A stretch of 64,000 bases of DNA from Vombatus ursinus (GCF_900497805.2 NW_020954585.1:45419631-45483630), one strand, 5' to 3'; shown: positions 35,601 to 46,965, counted from the first letter of the stretch. Numbers and translations are program-made. Notes: generated from the letters alone by a model not told the origin.

Positions 35601-36064
35601 AGGGATGGGATGTAGCTGAAGAAAAGCAGAGCACCCTCAGCACCCTGGCCAGTCACAAGCTACATTCCCCATTTTATCACCCATTGAAGAGATTTCAGAG
35701 CCCAGTGCCTTAGAAGTGTCTTCTTCTCCAGGACTGGGCAAATAAGCTGCTTCTCTCCACCCAGATGGGAGGGGAATTTCAAATTGCCAGCAAAGGCGGC
35801 AAACCTTGGAATGAAGCGAGCAGCATTAGTCCAGGGAAGGCTGGTTTCTCAGTAGGCTAAGTGAGAGGCATTGCCAAATGCAGCCAGAGGCAGCGAACTC
35901 TCTTCGTAGAGACATGATAATCATTTGCTAGTGGCTAGCAGATAGTGACTGACTGGAGGCTGCTTTTTCAAACCCAGAGAGTGAATCTCCTCATTTCTCT
36001 GGGGAGGGGAGGGGAAAGATAGACATCAATTCTCTGGCAGTTCATTCTTCCTTTAGGACTAGCA

Positions 36065-36119
<55 letters not shown>
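36065..36119 (+). repeat. CA dinucleotide microsatellite
   Basis: Perfect (AC)n of about 27 units upstream of the receptor gene. Confidence 0.98.
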
Positions 36120-36121
<2 letters not shown>

Positions 36122-36759
36122 ATCTAAGAGCTACTCTTACTCTCAGACCTGCTGTTAGGACTTAGAGGAGAGATATATCATTGGCTCTTCAATCCTGGCT
36201 CTTTGTCCCTGGGTGACTGGGACCTGTTGGCAACCTCTGTCCTCCTTCCTGTAACACCTGGCCAGACAAACTTCTGGCTATACAGCTGGAGCCTAAAGTG
36301 TGATTTTTGAAAAAAGTGATCCCTGATCAGCCCCTCTGCTTTGGGACTGTATATTTTGACTTCATTCCTTGTTCTTCTTGGCTACCTCTGGAGGACAATT
36401 GAAATAACATCTGGATGGGGCTGAGGTATGCGTGGAAATTCAGGGCAAATGTAACTAGTTCCCTCCTCTGGAAAATCACTCCATCCCTGTCTCTCCTACC
36501 CCTCCCGCCTTTTAAGAGGCTGATGAAAAATCAGAAAGACAGTAGAAAGGTTGGTCTTCCAAGCTGCAGAGGAGGCTGGAGGGTAGGGATGATATAAACG
36601 GTGGAATGAGTAACTGGAACATGTCACTGTGCCCCAACCTGGCATGTTACCAGCAAGAACATTAGCATCTGATTCTCCCTGAGGTGGTGTGATGGTAACA
36701 CTCCTCATAATACAAAAACCTGGAACTCTCCTTTATATTTAAGGTGCTTGGAAATCTCC

Positions 36760-36930
36760 ACAACAGAACCATAGGATCAGAGATTTAGCATTGGAAGGGA
36801 CACCCTCATGACATAGATTGGGAAATAGAAGGAGCAGAGGTGTGCTGCCTAATGTCCCACTAGTAGTAAACAGCAGAGGCTAGGTTCTCTAACTTCAAAT
36901 CCAGCAGACCTTCCACCATATCATCCTGCC
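36760..36930 (+). mobile_element. MIR-family SINE
   Basis: CCATAGGATCAGAGATTTAGC..'TAATGTCCCACTAGTAGTAAACAGCAGAGG'..'CCTTCCACCATATCATCC'. Confidence 0.7.
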
Positions 36931-36934
36931 TTTG

Positions 36935-37090
36935 GGGCAGCTAGGTGGTGCAGCTGATAGAGTACCAGCCCTGAAGTCAGGAGGACCTGAGTTCAAATCC
37001 AGCCTCAGACCAAACACTTGACACTTCCTAGTTGTTTGACCCTGGGCAAGTCACTTGACCCCAATTGCCTAAAACAAAAACACAAAACAA
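36935..37090 (+). mobile_element. Marsupial SINE, short form
   Basis: GGGGCAGCTAGGTGGTGCAG head to 'CCCCAATTGCCTAAAACAAAAAC'. 'CATATCATCCT' is duplicated on both flanks. Confidence 0.94.
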
Positions 37091-37127
37091 AACATATCAT
37101 CCTTCCTTCTCTTATGAAAGGCATTTT

Positions 37128-37264
37128 TGTGGGGCAGGTGGTGCAGTAGCTAGAGCACTGACCTGGAGTTGGGAGGATCTGAATTCAAATCCAGCATCAG
37201 ACACTAATAATATGACCCTGGGCAAGTTATTTAATCCCAGTTGTGCCCCCCCCCCCCCAAAAAA
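37128..37264 (+). mobile_element. Marsupial SINE, short form, with a C-run tail
   Basis: TGGGGCAGGTGGTGCAGTAGC head. The junction before the A tail holds a C run of about 13 bases (37246-37258) where other copies read CCTAAAA. Confidence 0.9.
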
Positions 37265-38365
37265 GATATTTTGCAAGAGTAAGGTAGAAAGATTTCTCTA
37301 AGTAATCTGGCAGGATGTTGTAGCTGTGCTATGACCCTAGGGTTATACTTAGCCTGGAGGTAAAACAGGGAATGTTTCTGAATGAGACCTGAGTTCTAGG
37401 ACCCATGGGCTCACATTCCCATCCCCTGGGTTCTTTTCCCATTCTATTTATCTTAGGAGATGGGTCCCAAGTAGATGCAACCTCAGGGACGAAGTACCAA
37501 TTTTTCCCATGTTCTCTTTATTTTCACAGACAGCACTTGCCTCTTACAAATGGGGGAAATTGAGCTTACAAGGAAATGCCTTGCAGCCAGTCAATGGCTT
37601 ATCTAATTAAGAACTGATCTCTCCAGATTTCCTCAGGCCTGCTTGCCCATCCCATTCCTTTGATCTTGCGGCTTCAGTCTAATGAGTAGAACTACAGGTG
37701 GAAACAATACTAGGCAAGGAAAAGAGACTTTAGGAAAAGAGACCTAGAAAGTCCCGGCTAGTTATGTCTAGGCAAATAAGAATGTGTGCTTGAGGCCGAA
37801 TCCACAGGGAAGAACTGGAGGTGGGACTTAATAGGCTAATTCTCAGTTTTGTCTCCACTCCTCTCCCTAGAACAATAGCTCCCTGACTCACTTTATAGGA
37901 AGTACTCCAGAATTTTTCCTTGAAAGACATCACATTCCTTCCGATAAAGGACAAGGTTCAATCAAATACTGATTGGGGTCCTTTCAGGGTTATTCCTTGC
38001 CATGGGGATACTGGCACCCGATCCAAATCCCTGTCTTGAATCTCCTTGCCTGTATTAGGGAACAGTCCAGTCCCTGCCCTGGCCCCTGAACTCTGTTCCA
38101 CACTTTCCCCCATGTGGCATCTGGCTGAATGTGTTAGTCAGTTTGTCAAAAAGCATTTATTAAGTAAGAGACTCTGGGCTGAGGGTGGAGAAAACAAAGA
38201 AAGGCAAAAATGCAGTTCCAGTCATCGAAGAGCTCACATTCTAATGGGTCTTCCTAACATAAGGCTTTTCCTCATTATGCCTGGATTCTTCTTAGCTCGA
38301 TGAATACAACAGTTCATATTTCTATTATTTCTATAGCACGTTAGGGTTTACAAAAATGCTTTCCT
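37265..38365. other. No recognised gene
   Basis: Mostly unassigned. 38130-38250 is a 'CAGTTTGTCAAAAAGCATTTATTAAG..CAAAGAAAGGC..GAGCTCACATTCTAATG' dispersed repeat remnant. Confidence 0.45.
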
Positions 38366-38520
38366 GGGGGCAGCCAGGTGGCACAGTGGATCGAGCACCA
38401 GTCCTGAAGTCAGGACGACCTGAGTTCAAATCCGGCCTTAGACCAAACACTTGACACTTACTAGCTGTGTGACCCTGGGCAAGTCACTTAACCCCAATTG
38501 CCTAAAAACCAAAAACAAAA
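38366..38520 (+). mobile_element. Marsupial SINE, short form
   Basis: GGGGGCAGCCAGGTGGCACAG head to A tail. 'AAAAATGCTTTCCTG' is duplicated on both flanks. Confidence 0.95.
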
Positions 38521-38629
38521 ATGCTTTCCTGTAGAGTAGATAGTGAAAGTATGTATTCTTGTACCCATTTTATAAATGAGATGACTGAGCATTAGAAAAG
38601 TTAAGTGATTTACACAAAGATAGTAACAG

Positions 38630-38742
38630 GGGCAGCTGGGTGGCACAGTGGATAGACCACCAGCCCTGGAGTCAGGAGGATCTGAGTTCAAATCCAGCCT
38701 GTGTGACCGTGGGCACTTAATCCCAATTGCCTTAAATAAAAT
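38630..38742 (+). mobile_element. Marsupial SINE, internally shortened
   Basis: Head and core present, but the stretch between AAATCCAGCCT and GTGTGACC is deleted. Confidence 0.9.
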
Positions 38743-38748
38743 AGTAAT

Positions 38749-38905
38749 GGGGGCAGCTAGGTGGCACAGTGGATAGAGCACTGGCCCTGCAGTCAGGAGG
38801 ACCTGAGTTCAAATCTGGCCTCAGACCAAACACTTGACACTTACTAGCTGTGTGACCCTAAGCAAGTCACTTAACCCCAATTGCCTAAAAAAATTTAAAA
38901 AAGTA
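38749..38905 (+). mobile_element. Marsupial SINE, short form
   Basis: GGGGGCAGCTAGGTGGCACAG to 'CAATTGCCTAAAAAAATTTAAAAAAG'. 'TAGTAA(T/C)' motifs flank this and the previous copy, showing successive insertions at one place. Confidence 0.94.
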
Positions 38906-39179
38906 ATGGTTAAGACTGGGATTTGAATTTAGATCCCCAAATCCAGCAAAATGAAGTTTTTTAACTTTTCTAAACAGATACCTTTCTGCATGAATATAAA
39001 TTGATACTCAGAAAAGCTGCTTGTTTCAAAAGTGAGATATCATGTTATTTTTAGGCAGACCTTTTATTTTTACTTTGTGATGTAAGGCAATTACTAAAAT
39101 CAGGTTGGTGAATTCATTTTAAAAGTAATTTTGATCTTAGAGCATGATCTTCATAATTTTATATTATAAGAGGACTTTT

Positions 39180-39640
39180 TAAGCATTCAGCTAATAATTC
39201 AACAATTAGTAAATTCCTAGTACAAGGCACTGGGCCAGGAGTTAGAATAATGAAGAAAAAACAAAAATAGTTCTTTCTGTTCTTATCCCTAAAGAGAAAT
39301 GAGAGTGATGCAAGAAAATCATGAAAAACTACAGATTGCTAAAGGAGACCCAAAAAAATACTGAAGAAAATAACACCTTAAAAAATAGCCTAACCCAAAT
39401 GGCACAAAGAGGTCCAAAAAGCCAATGAGGAGAAGAATGCCTTAAAAAGCAGAACTGGCCAAATGGAAAAGGAAGTCCAAAAGCTCACTGAAGAAAATAC
39501 TTCCTTAAAAATTAGAATGGAGCAATTGGAAGCTAGTGACTTTATGAGGAATCAAGACATTGTAAAAACAAAACCAAAAGAATAAAAAAAAAAAAATAGA
39601 AGACAATGTTCTTATCCCTAAAGAGCTTACATTTTGCCCA
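39180..39640 (+). repeat. Old dispersed repeat, host of two nested insertions
   Basis: Reads '..CTAGTACAAGGCACTGGGCCAGG..CAAAAATAGTTCTTTCTGTTCTTATCCCTAAAGAG', interrupted, and resumes as 'GAGCTTACATTTTGCTAGAGAG' at 40361. Two target duplications (19 and 18 bases) lie in this junction. Confidence 0.75.
39297..39606 (+). mobile_element. L1 ORF1 coiled-coil fragment, insertion with 19-bp target duplication
   Basis: Encodes, with broken frames, the heptad-rich L1 ORF1 N-terminal coil (QKNTEENNTLKNSLTQM; later MEKE, MEQLEASDFMRNQDIVK). It is flanked by identical 19-base copies at 39278-39296 and 39607-39625. There is no 3' UTR or terminal A tail; an internal A run of 13 (about 39584-39596) is followed by ten further bases. 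Confidence 0.88.
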
Positions 39641-40357
39641 GAGATTCTACTAGTAGGCATATACCCCAAAGAGGTAGGTTAAAAAGAAAATCCCATATAC
39701 ACCAAGGTATTTATAGCAATACTTTTGTGGTAGGAAATTAAGTAGATGTCTATTGATTAAGGAATGGCTAAATAAATTGTGATATATAAATGTATTGGAA
39801 TATTACATGATGGTGTAATGATGATTATAGAGAAGCAGGGAAAGACTGATGCAGAATGAAGTAAGTAGAGCCATGAAAACAACATATACAATGAGTACAA
39901 CAATATAAATGGAAAGAACAACAGCCGCAAAAACAACAAAAATGAATGCTGCAAAATTACAAAGAACAACTTGGCCCAGAAGAAGAGCTATGAGAAGATA
40001 TATTTTGCAGAGGTGTGATGTCTCCATTTATGAAATATTGCATATATTTTCAGATTTTTTCCCATGAACTCATCAGTTTTTTTGACTGCTTTTTTCTCCT
40101 CATCCTCTTTATTATTTAAAAAATAATATTCTTTGCTATCTGGGATTGGGAAGAGAAAGGATAGAGGGAAAATAGGTGATATAAAAACAAAAGATATTAT
40201 TTTGGGGTGGGGCTAGGCAATAGGGTTAAGTGACTTGCCCAGGGTCACACAGCTACTGTTATGTGTCTGAGGCCAGATTTGAATGCAGGTCCTCCTGAAT
40301 CCAGGGCCGGTGCTCTATCCACTGTGCCACCTACCTGCCCCAATAATTTTTTTTTAA
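39638..40357 (+). mobile_element. L1 LINE 3' end with 18-bp target duplication
   Basis: Severely 5' truncated: starts in CAGAGATTCTACTAGTAGGC.. and passes 'CCAAGGTATTTATAGCAATACTTTTGTGG', 'GAATGAAGTAAGTAGAGCCATG'. Flanked by identical AAAGAGCTTACATTTTGC at 39620-39637 and 40358-40375. Contains a minus-strand SINE at 40205-40341. Confidence 0.9.
40205..40341 (-). mobile_element. Marsupial SINE, short form
   Basis: Antisense SINE near the 3' end of the L1; 'GGCTAGGCAATAGGG' to 'CACCTACCTGCCCC'. Confidence 0.92.
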
Positions 40358-40566
40358 AAAGAGCTTACATTTTGCTAGAGAGATACACCTACCCTGTTAA
40401 GAAAAATCAAAGTCTTCAAAAGTAATTTAAAGAGAGAAAAATCATTAACAACTGAGGAGATTACGTAAGGCTGTGGGTAGGAAATAGCACCTCAACTGAA
40501 CTGTGAAGGAAGCCAGAGATTCTCCAAGGAAAGGATGAGGAAGAAAAGCCTTCCAAACATGGTGGA

Positions 40567-40605
40567 AGACCTATGAAAAGACCTATGAAAAGACCTATGA
40601 AAATA
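40567..40605 (+). repeat. 12-bp minisatellite, three units
   Basis: Unit GACCTATGAAAA repeated three times in tandem. Confidence 0.95.
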
Positions 40606-42074
40606 AGAATTGCCACCTCTTCAAACAATGAGGATTCAGTAATTACTAACAATAACTAGCAGGTGGTGCTCTTTAGGATGACTGAGCATAATGCTTCTGA
40701 GAGGTCCCAATAACATGTCTGTGTTAAGTTTCAGTATACATTTAAAGATCTTAGTTTTGAGATTTCATATTCTCAAGAAGAAATGAGCTTATCATGAAGA
40801 GAGAGTGAAGGATGACAAGTGGACAACCATAGTACTTTCTGGTACCCAGAGACTAAGAAAAGTCAGAAGCAGTTGAAGTGGTTCTTCTGTGACGAACTCT
40901 TTAGAGTTGCCGGGCATGGGTGGGTTGCAGTCTGAAAAGCATTGCCTGCCACTCCCCTCATTTTTCCCCTTTACTGTAAAAGCTCTTCCTTGAGTGCCTC
41001 TTTTATGTAACAGAATTTTCCACATTCTACCTCTCTCTTCCCCCTTTTCCTAGTGAATCCTTCTTTCTCACCTTTTTATTTTTTTTTCTTTCCTTTCATT
41101 TTTTAAAATTCATCCCAACAAAATTTACTCACACCCATGCTGTCTGTCTATATAAATGGTTTCTAACTGCCCTAATAGTGATAAAGTTAGGAATTACAGG
41201 TTATCATCTTCCCATAATATTAACAGTTTAACTTTATTGAGTCCCTTATAATTTCTCTTTCCTGCTTATCTTTTAATGTTTCTCTTGAGTCTTGTGTTTG
41301 AATGTCAGATTTTCTATTCTGCTCTGGTCTTTTCATCAGGAATGCTTGAAATTTCTCTATTTCCTTAAATATGCATTTTCCCCCCTGAAAGATTATACTC
41401 AGTTTGGCTGGGTAGGTTATTCTTGGTTGTAGCCCTAGCCCCTTTGCTTTCTAGAATATTATATTCCAAGCCCTCTGTTCCTATAACATGGAAGCTGCTA
41501 AATCACATGTGATCCTGACTATATACTTCCATGATATTTGAATTGCTTCTTTCTGGCTGCTTGCAATATCTTCTCCATGACATGAGAGCTCTGGAATTTG
41601 ACTATAATATTTCTGGGGGCTTTCATTTTGGGATCTCTTTCAGCTGATGATCAAGAGATTCTTTCAATTTCTATTTTACCTTCTGGATCTAAGATATCAG
41701 GGCAATTTTCCTTGATGATTTCTTGAAATATGATTTTTTTTTAACCATAGCTTTTGGATAGTCCAATAATTCTTAAATTATCTCTCCTTGATCTGTTTTC
41801 CAGGTCAGTTGTTTTTCTGATGAGATAGTTCACATTTTCTTCTATTCTTTCATTCTTTTGACTTTGTTTTACTGTTTCTTCATGTCTCATGGAATCATTA
41901 GCTTCAGGTTGCCCAATTCTAGCTTTTAAGGAATTACTTTCTTCAGTGAGATTTTGTACCTACTTTTTCATTTGGCCTATTCTACTTTTTAAGGAGTTCT
42001 TTTCCTCAGTGCATTTTTGTGCCTTTTTTACCATTAGACAAAATCTGTTTTTTAAAGTATTATTTTCTTTCTTT

Positions 42075-42214
42075 CTTTTTTTTTGGGGGGGGTAATTGGG
42101 GTTAAATGACTTGCCCAGGATTACAAATCTAGTAAGTGTCTGAGGCCAGATTTCAACTCAGGTCCTCCTGACTCCAGGGCCAGTGCTCTATCCACTGCAC
42201 CACCTAACTGCTCC
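42075..42214 (-). mobile_element. Marsupial SINE, short form
   Basis: Antisense SINE inside ORF1. 'GTATTATTTTCTT' is duplicated on both flanks (42057 and 42217). Confidence 0.94.
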
Positions 42215-42237
42215 TGGTATTATTTTCTTCAGTATTT

Positions 42238-42432
42238 TTTTTAATTTTATTAATTTATTTTGAATTATCAATAATCACTTCCATAAGCTTTTAAGTTTTA
42301 AATTTTTCTCCCCCTCCCTCCCCACCCATAAATAAAATTTTTAATTTTATTAATTTATTTTGAATTATCAACAATCACTTCCATAAGCTTTTGAGTTTTA
42401 AATTTTCCTCCCCTCCCTCCCTCCCCAAGATG
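42238..42432 (-). repeat. Tandem dimer, 100-bp period, of an L1-3'-UTR-like unit
   Basis: Two units, starting at about 42238 and 42338, share ATTTTATTAATTTATTTTGA, 'AATCACTTCCATAAGCTTTT' and a CCCTCCC run, with only a few differences. The second unit alone continues into 'AAGATGGCACACAAT'. Related single units lie at 32940 and 61720. 'TCTTCAGTA' flanks the dimer. Confidence 0.9.
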
Positions 42433-43084
42433 GCACACAATCTTCTTCAGTAATTTTTGTGCCTCTTTTATCAAGCTGTAAATGCTCTTTTCCTAATTTT
42501 CTGGCATCACTCTCATTTCTTTTCCTAATTTTTCCTCTACCACTCTAATCTTTTTCTTTAACTCTTCCAGGAATTCTTGTTGGGCTTGTGTCCAATAAGA
42601 ATCTTTCTTTGAGACTTTGGTTGTAGCTGTTTTCACAGTGTTATCTTCTGAGTTTGTGTCTTGGTCTTCCCTGCCACTGTAGTAGTTTTTTATGGAAAAG
42701 TTCCTTTTTTTTTCTTGTTTGTCGTTTTCCCAGTCTATTTCTTGAATTTGAACTTTATGTTAAAGTTGTTCTCTGTTCGCCTGGGGGTGGGGTGGCACTG
42801 CCCTAAGCTTCAGACTTTTTTGTGCTACTGTTTTCAGAGCCAGTTCTGGAGGGTCTGCTGGTTTTTGTGTTTCCAAGGTAGTATGATCTAGGGAGATGAG
42901 TGGTCAATGCTCTCCTGATCTGCGCTCAGGTCTTTACCCAGTAAGGGCCCTTGTTCCTCTGCAGCTGCTAGCACTCCGCTTGCCTCTGAAACTGTGAGCT
43001 ACTGCTTCTGCTGGTATCACTACTGTCTCCAAGGCTCCCAACTTGAGTTTTCTACAACTCATTGTGTTTCATCTTTTTCGTGGA

Positions 43085-43345
43085 AGCAACTGGGTAGCAC
43101 AGTGGATAGATTGTGAAGTAGGAGTCAGGAAGAACCAACTTCAAATCTAGCCTCAGACACTTAGTAGTTGTGGAACCCTGGGCAAGTCTTAACCTCTGTC
43201 TGCCTAATTTTCCTCAACAGTAAAATGGGAATAATAATAGCACTTATCTCCCAGGGTTGTTGTGAAAATAAAATGAAATAATATTTATAGAGTTCTTAGC
43301 ACAGTGTAGCATAAATGCCTGTTCCCTTCTTCCTCTCCTCTATTT
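43085..43345 (+). mobile_element. THER/MIR-type SINE, long copy
   Basis: GGAAGCAACTGGGTAGCACAG head to 'CCCAGGGTTGTTGTGAAAATAAAATGAAATAATA' tail. Confidence 0.88.
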
Positions 43346-43694
43346 TTCCTCTTCCTTTGTTTTTGTTATGAAGGATAGCTTAATTTTTTTCCTGGAAGGA
43401 GGAGGAGGAAGACATAGGAGGGATATATTGGGGAAATATAGGTGATACAAAATCAAAAGTTATCAACAAAATTTATTTTAAAGGAAAGGAAATTCTGTAG
43501 AAGAGTAATGAGAACTCTAAACCCAGGAGTCGGGGGTCTTGATTTCTAATGGAGGATTCACCATGAATTTGTGCATGATGCTAGACAATTTGTGTCCCTT
43601 TTCTCGGACCTTAGGATATGGTTTACCTGGGATTTTCAGGAAAAACAAAATTAACCTAATTCTCTAATTAGCTTATGGAGCCTAGTTGGCTAAT

Positions 43695-43955
43695 GGGCAG
43701 CTAGGTGGTGCAGTGGATAGAGCGCCAGCCCAGGAGTCAAGAAGAGTCATCCTTGGGAGTTCAAATCTGACCTCAGACACTTACTAGCTGTTTGACCCTG
43801 GGCAAGTCACTTAACCTGTTTACCTCAGTTTTCTCATCTACAAAATGAGCTGGAGAAGGAAATGGAAAACTTCTCCAGTACCTTTGCCAAGAAAACCTCA
43901 AGTAGGGTCATGAAGAGTCAGACATGACTGAAAATAACTGAACAATAACAACAAC
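43695..43955 (+). mobile_element. Marsupial SINE, long form
   Basis: GGGCAGCTAGGTGGTGCAG head to 'GTCATGAAGAGTCAGACATGACTG..AATAACAACAACA'. Confidence 0.94.
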
Positions 43956-44104
43956 AGAACCCAATCACATTGCCCTGGCCAACTTGCAACATGGTCAGTG
44001 AAGTAGTATAGTCTGGTTGGTGTCCAGCTTAAATAGAAATGGGGCTACTAAACTGTACCTAAGGATCCGGAAAGCTACATGTTAACATTTTCTATGTTTT
44101 TATT

Positions 44105-44272
44105 GTATTTATTTTTATTTATTTATTTCTTTGGTGAGGCAATTGAAGTTAAGTGACTTGCCCAGGGTCACACAACTAGTAAGTGTCGTGTCCAGTCTGA
44201 AACCGGATTTGAACTCAGGTCCTCCTGACTCCAGGGCCAATGTTCTATCCACTGCGCCACCTAGATGCCTCC
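44105..44272 (-). mobile_element. Marsupial SINE, short form
   Basis: ATTT-rich tail on the left, antisense core, 'GCGCCACCTAGATGCC' end. Confidence 0.92.
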
Positions 44273-44459
44273 TTAATTTATTTTGTTAAATATTTCCCAA
44301 TTACATTTTAATCTGGTTCACAGTACATTCACACAGTAATTCTGGTACACAGATGAGTGTTTTGGGCCCCATGCAGCATGATTGATACTTCTTGTCTAGA
44401 GCAGAAGAAAGCGTGCTGGATTTAGAGCCAAAAGAGCTGGGTTCGAATCCTGGGTTGGA

Positions 44460-44860
44460 TAGTTTCAATTCCATTTGATTTAATAAGCATTTTTAAGTAG
44501 CTACTGAGTGTCAAACACTGAGCCAGGTATTAGAGATACAAAGACAAAAATAAGAATGTTCCCTGACCTAATAGAGCTTATTTCCAACTGGAAGGAAACA
44601 AGGAACAAGTAAATACAAAATTTATACAAAGTTGGGGACAAGGAGGGCACTAATAGCTGGGGCTAGGGGGTGGGGGCTTGATGGCACTTGAACTGAACCT
44701 TGAATAGAGCTAGAGGTTCTTAGGTGAAATCAAGGGTGAGGAGGGAGAGAATGCATTTCAGCAAAGTGGGAAACACTGTGCCAAGGCAAATAAGTAGGAG
44801 ATTTGGAACCCAGTATGCTAAGAACAGCAAGTATGCCAGTTTGGGGACATGTAGAGTAGG
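44460..44860 (+). mobile_element. Old LINE-derived dispersed repeat (tentative)
   Basis: TTTGATTTAATAAGCATTTTTAAG..'AGAGATACAAAGACAAAAATAAG'..'CACTTGAACTGAACCTTGAA'; same type as 31540 and 58200. Confidence 0.5.
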
Positions 44861-45105
44861 CAGCAAGGTGGCACAAGGGTTAGAACCCTGGGTCTGGAGC
44901 AAGGAAAACTTGAATTCACATCCAGCCTCAGATACTTACTAGCTGTGTGACCTTGGGCAAGTCACATAACCTCTGCCTTAATCCACTGAAAAAGGAAATG
45001 GCAAACCACTTCAGTCTCTTTACCATGAAAACCTCATGGACAGTATTGGTGTAATATGGTCCAGAAGGGTCACAAAGAGTCAGATATGACTGAAGAATAA
45101 GAGCA
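44858..45105 (+). mobile_element. Marsupial SINE, long form, diverged
   Basis: GGCAGCAAGGTGGCACAAGG head to 'GTCACAAAGAGTCAGATATGACTGAAGAATAA'. Confidence 0.88.
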
Positions 45106-45259
45106 GGGGTGTCAATCTCAAACAGAAATTGGAACCACTAATATGTACATAAGGATCCCTGTGGGCTGCATATGTAGAGAACACTCTCTGGGCTCTCCTA
45201 GACTCATGTTTGATGAAGAGTGCATGAGAGGCCATAATATGAAATGTCTGGAAAGACAG

Positions 45260-45700
45260 GCTGGAGTCACACAGTCATGTCAGCTGTCAAACTCTAGTCA
45301 TCTCCTCCACCACATCACCAACTACCTTGCCATGGACTCCGGAGACTTTAATGGTGACTGGCTCTCCTGGCCGCTGTTCCAAAAAGCTTCAGTCATACTT
45401 GATTACTTCATTCTCCCACACAGCCTTTCCAGCATGTCCCCTCCCCTCAACACTCCTCTCTAACCAAACCATATCAACTCTGCCACTGTTGAATGGAATG
45501 GGCCAATCTACTCCCCTTGGCCCCACTTACTTTCCCTAGGACTTTCCAAACCAAGGTGCTTTTCCTCTCTGCTTTCTCCTCCCATTAGAAGGGAAGTTCC
45601 TTGAGGGCAAGGATTATCTTTCTTTTGAATTTGTATCTTTGGTGCTTAGGACAAGTTTTTAGCACCTAGTAAATTCTCAACACATCTTTTAGGATTCATT
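45260..45700 (+). mobile_element. L2 LINE 3' part, diverged
   Basis: TGTCCACC-like coding remnants and 'AGAAGGGAAGTTCCTTGAGGGCAAGG', 'TAGCACCTAGTAAATTCTCAACA' at the 3' end. Confidence 0.6.
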
Positions 45701-46769
45701 CATTTATCCTAGGGGCAATAGGGACTCACTGAAACTTCACAAACAAAGCAATATCAATCTAGCAGCCCGTGTGGGTTACAGACTGGAGGGCCTAGGGATT
45801 GGAAGCTAGGAGATGAATAAGGGACGGTCACAGCTGTCCCTTTGCTCCATGTTTGCTTGGATTTCTACAAATTCAGATGCTAAGCATCTCTTTTTCCTCT
45901 ATTTTGAGAAAGATTTTCCCTCGCAGACAAATTGACCTAGCTTCTCACACAATAGCTTTGATTGATTCAAGGAGGTATACATGATAACTGTTCACCCTCA
46001 GTTCTGATGGTTTCTTCCCTAAAAATGTGTCCTTACATTAAGACACCAGAGCAAATGGGGGGTTTCAATCCCAACCCTTTCACCTTGGTCATCCACTCAC
46101 CTCTTCTAAGCTTCATATTTTTCACTTGTAAAATAGGTGCTTCACAAGTTTATTTGGAGAAAATGTTTTGTAAAACTTAAATTACTACATAAATATGAAT
46201 TAGTATTATTCTTTAACAAATTTGGATACCTTTGCTTTAAGAAAAACTTTGTCCAAGTGTAGAATCTCTGATTCAATTTGATTTAATAAACATTTATTAA
46301 GGATCTATTGCATAATAGAGATAAAGGCATCGTGGTATTGCTAGAGGGCCTTGGAATCAGTAAGACAGATTTAAATCCTGCCTTTGACATTCAAGCTACT
46401 TAACTATGGGTAAATCAATTAGCCTCTCATTGTCCCAGTCTAATCTTTTGAAGTGTACTCAATCAAAATTCTCTTCCCTTCTCTCATCTGAATTGTGGTA
46501 GCTATCAAAATCCTAGATCATTCTCCCTCCTTTTTCAGCAAGTTCAGTACCTATTTCACTATCTTCTTCTCCTCCTCCACTATTGTCCTTAAACTAGGGA
46601 TCTTAAAATCCACTTAGATGTTTTCTTAACATCTCTAACCTATCAGTTTCTCAGTCTTTTTATGAACATAACTGGAGGAAGTTTCACAACTGTTCTAAAT
46701 GGGTACATTATAAGTTCATGTTATTCAACCATATCTGGGCCCTCACTGCAGAAAGGCAGTCCTCTCTGA

Positions 46770-46905
46770 GTTTTCTTTTCTTTTCTTTTCTTTTCTTTTC
46801 CTTTCTTTTCTTTTCTTTTCTTTTCTTTTCTTTTCTTTTCTTTTCTTTTCTTTNNNNNNNNNNTTTCTTTTCTTTTCTTTTCTTTTCTTTTCTTTTCTTT
46901 TCTTT

Positions 46906-46965
<60 letters not shown>

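Larger units (their letters stand above)
34704..36760. other. Upstream region of the receptor gene, mostly without recognised repeats
   Basis: About 2 kb 5' of the minus-strand receptor gene. Apart from a CA repeat at 36065-36119 I recognise no SINE or LINE copy here, which stands out in this repeat-dense window and is consistent with regulatory or untranslated sequence. ORFs crossing it have no recognisable domains. Confidence 0.4.
40830..43080 (-). mobile_element. L1/HAL1-like element carrying ORF1, antisense
   Basis: Read on the minus strand: a 5' leader (about 43080-42900), the ORF1 coil (about 42540-41890, interrupted by a SINE and a 100-bp dimer), then the RNA-binding and C-terminal parts (about 41800-41290; complement of GCTCTGGAATTTGACTATAATA and GGTTATTCTTGGTTGTAGCC blocks), then a non-coding part to about 40830. 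I see no ORF2. Frames are broken by many stops. An ORF1-only LINE fits the half-LINE (HAL1) layout, but an L1 truncated by rearrangement is also possible. Confidence 0.7.
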
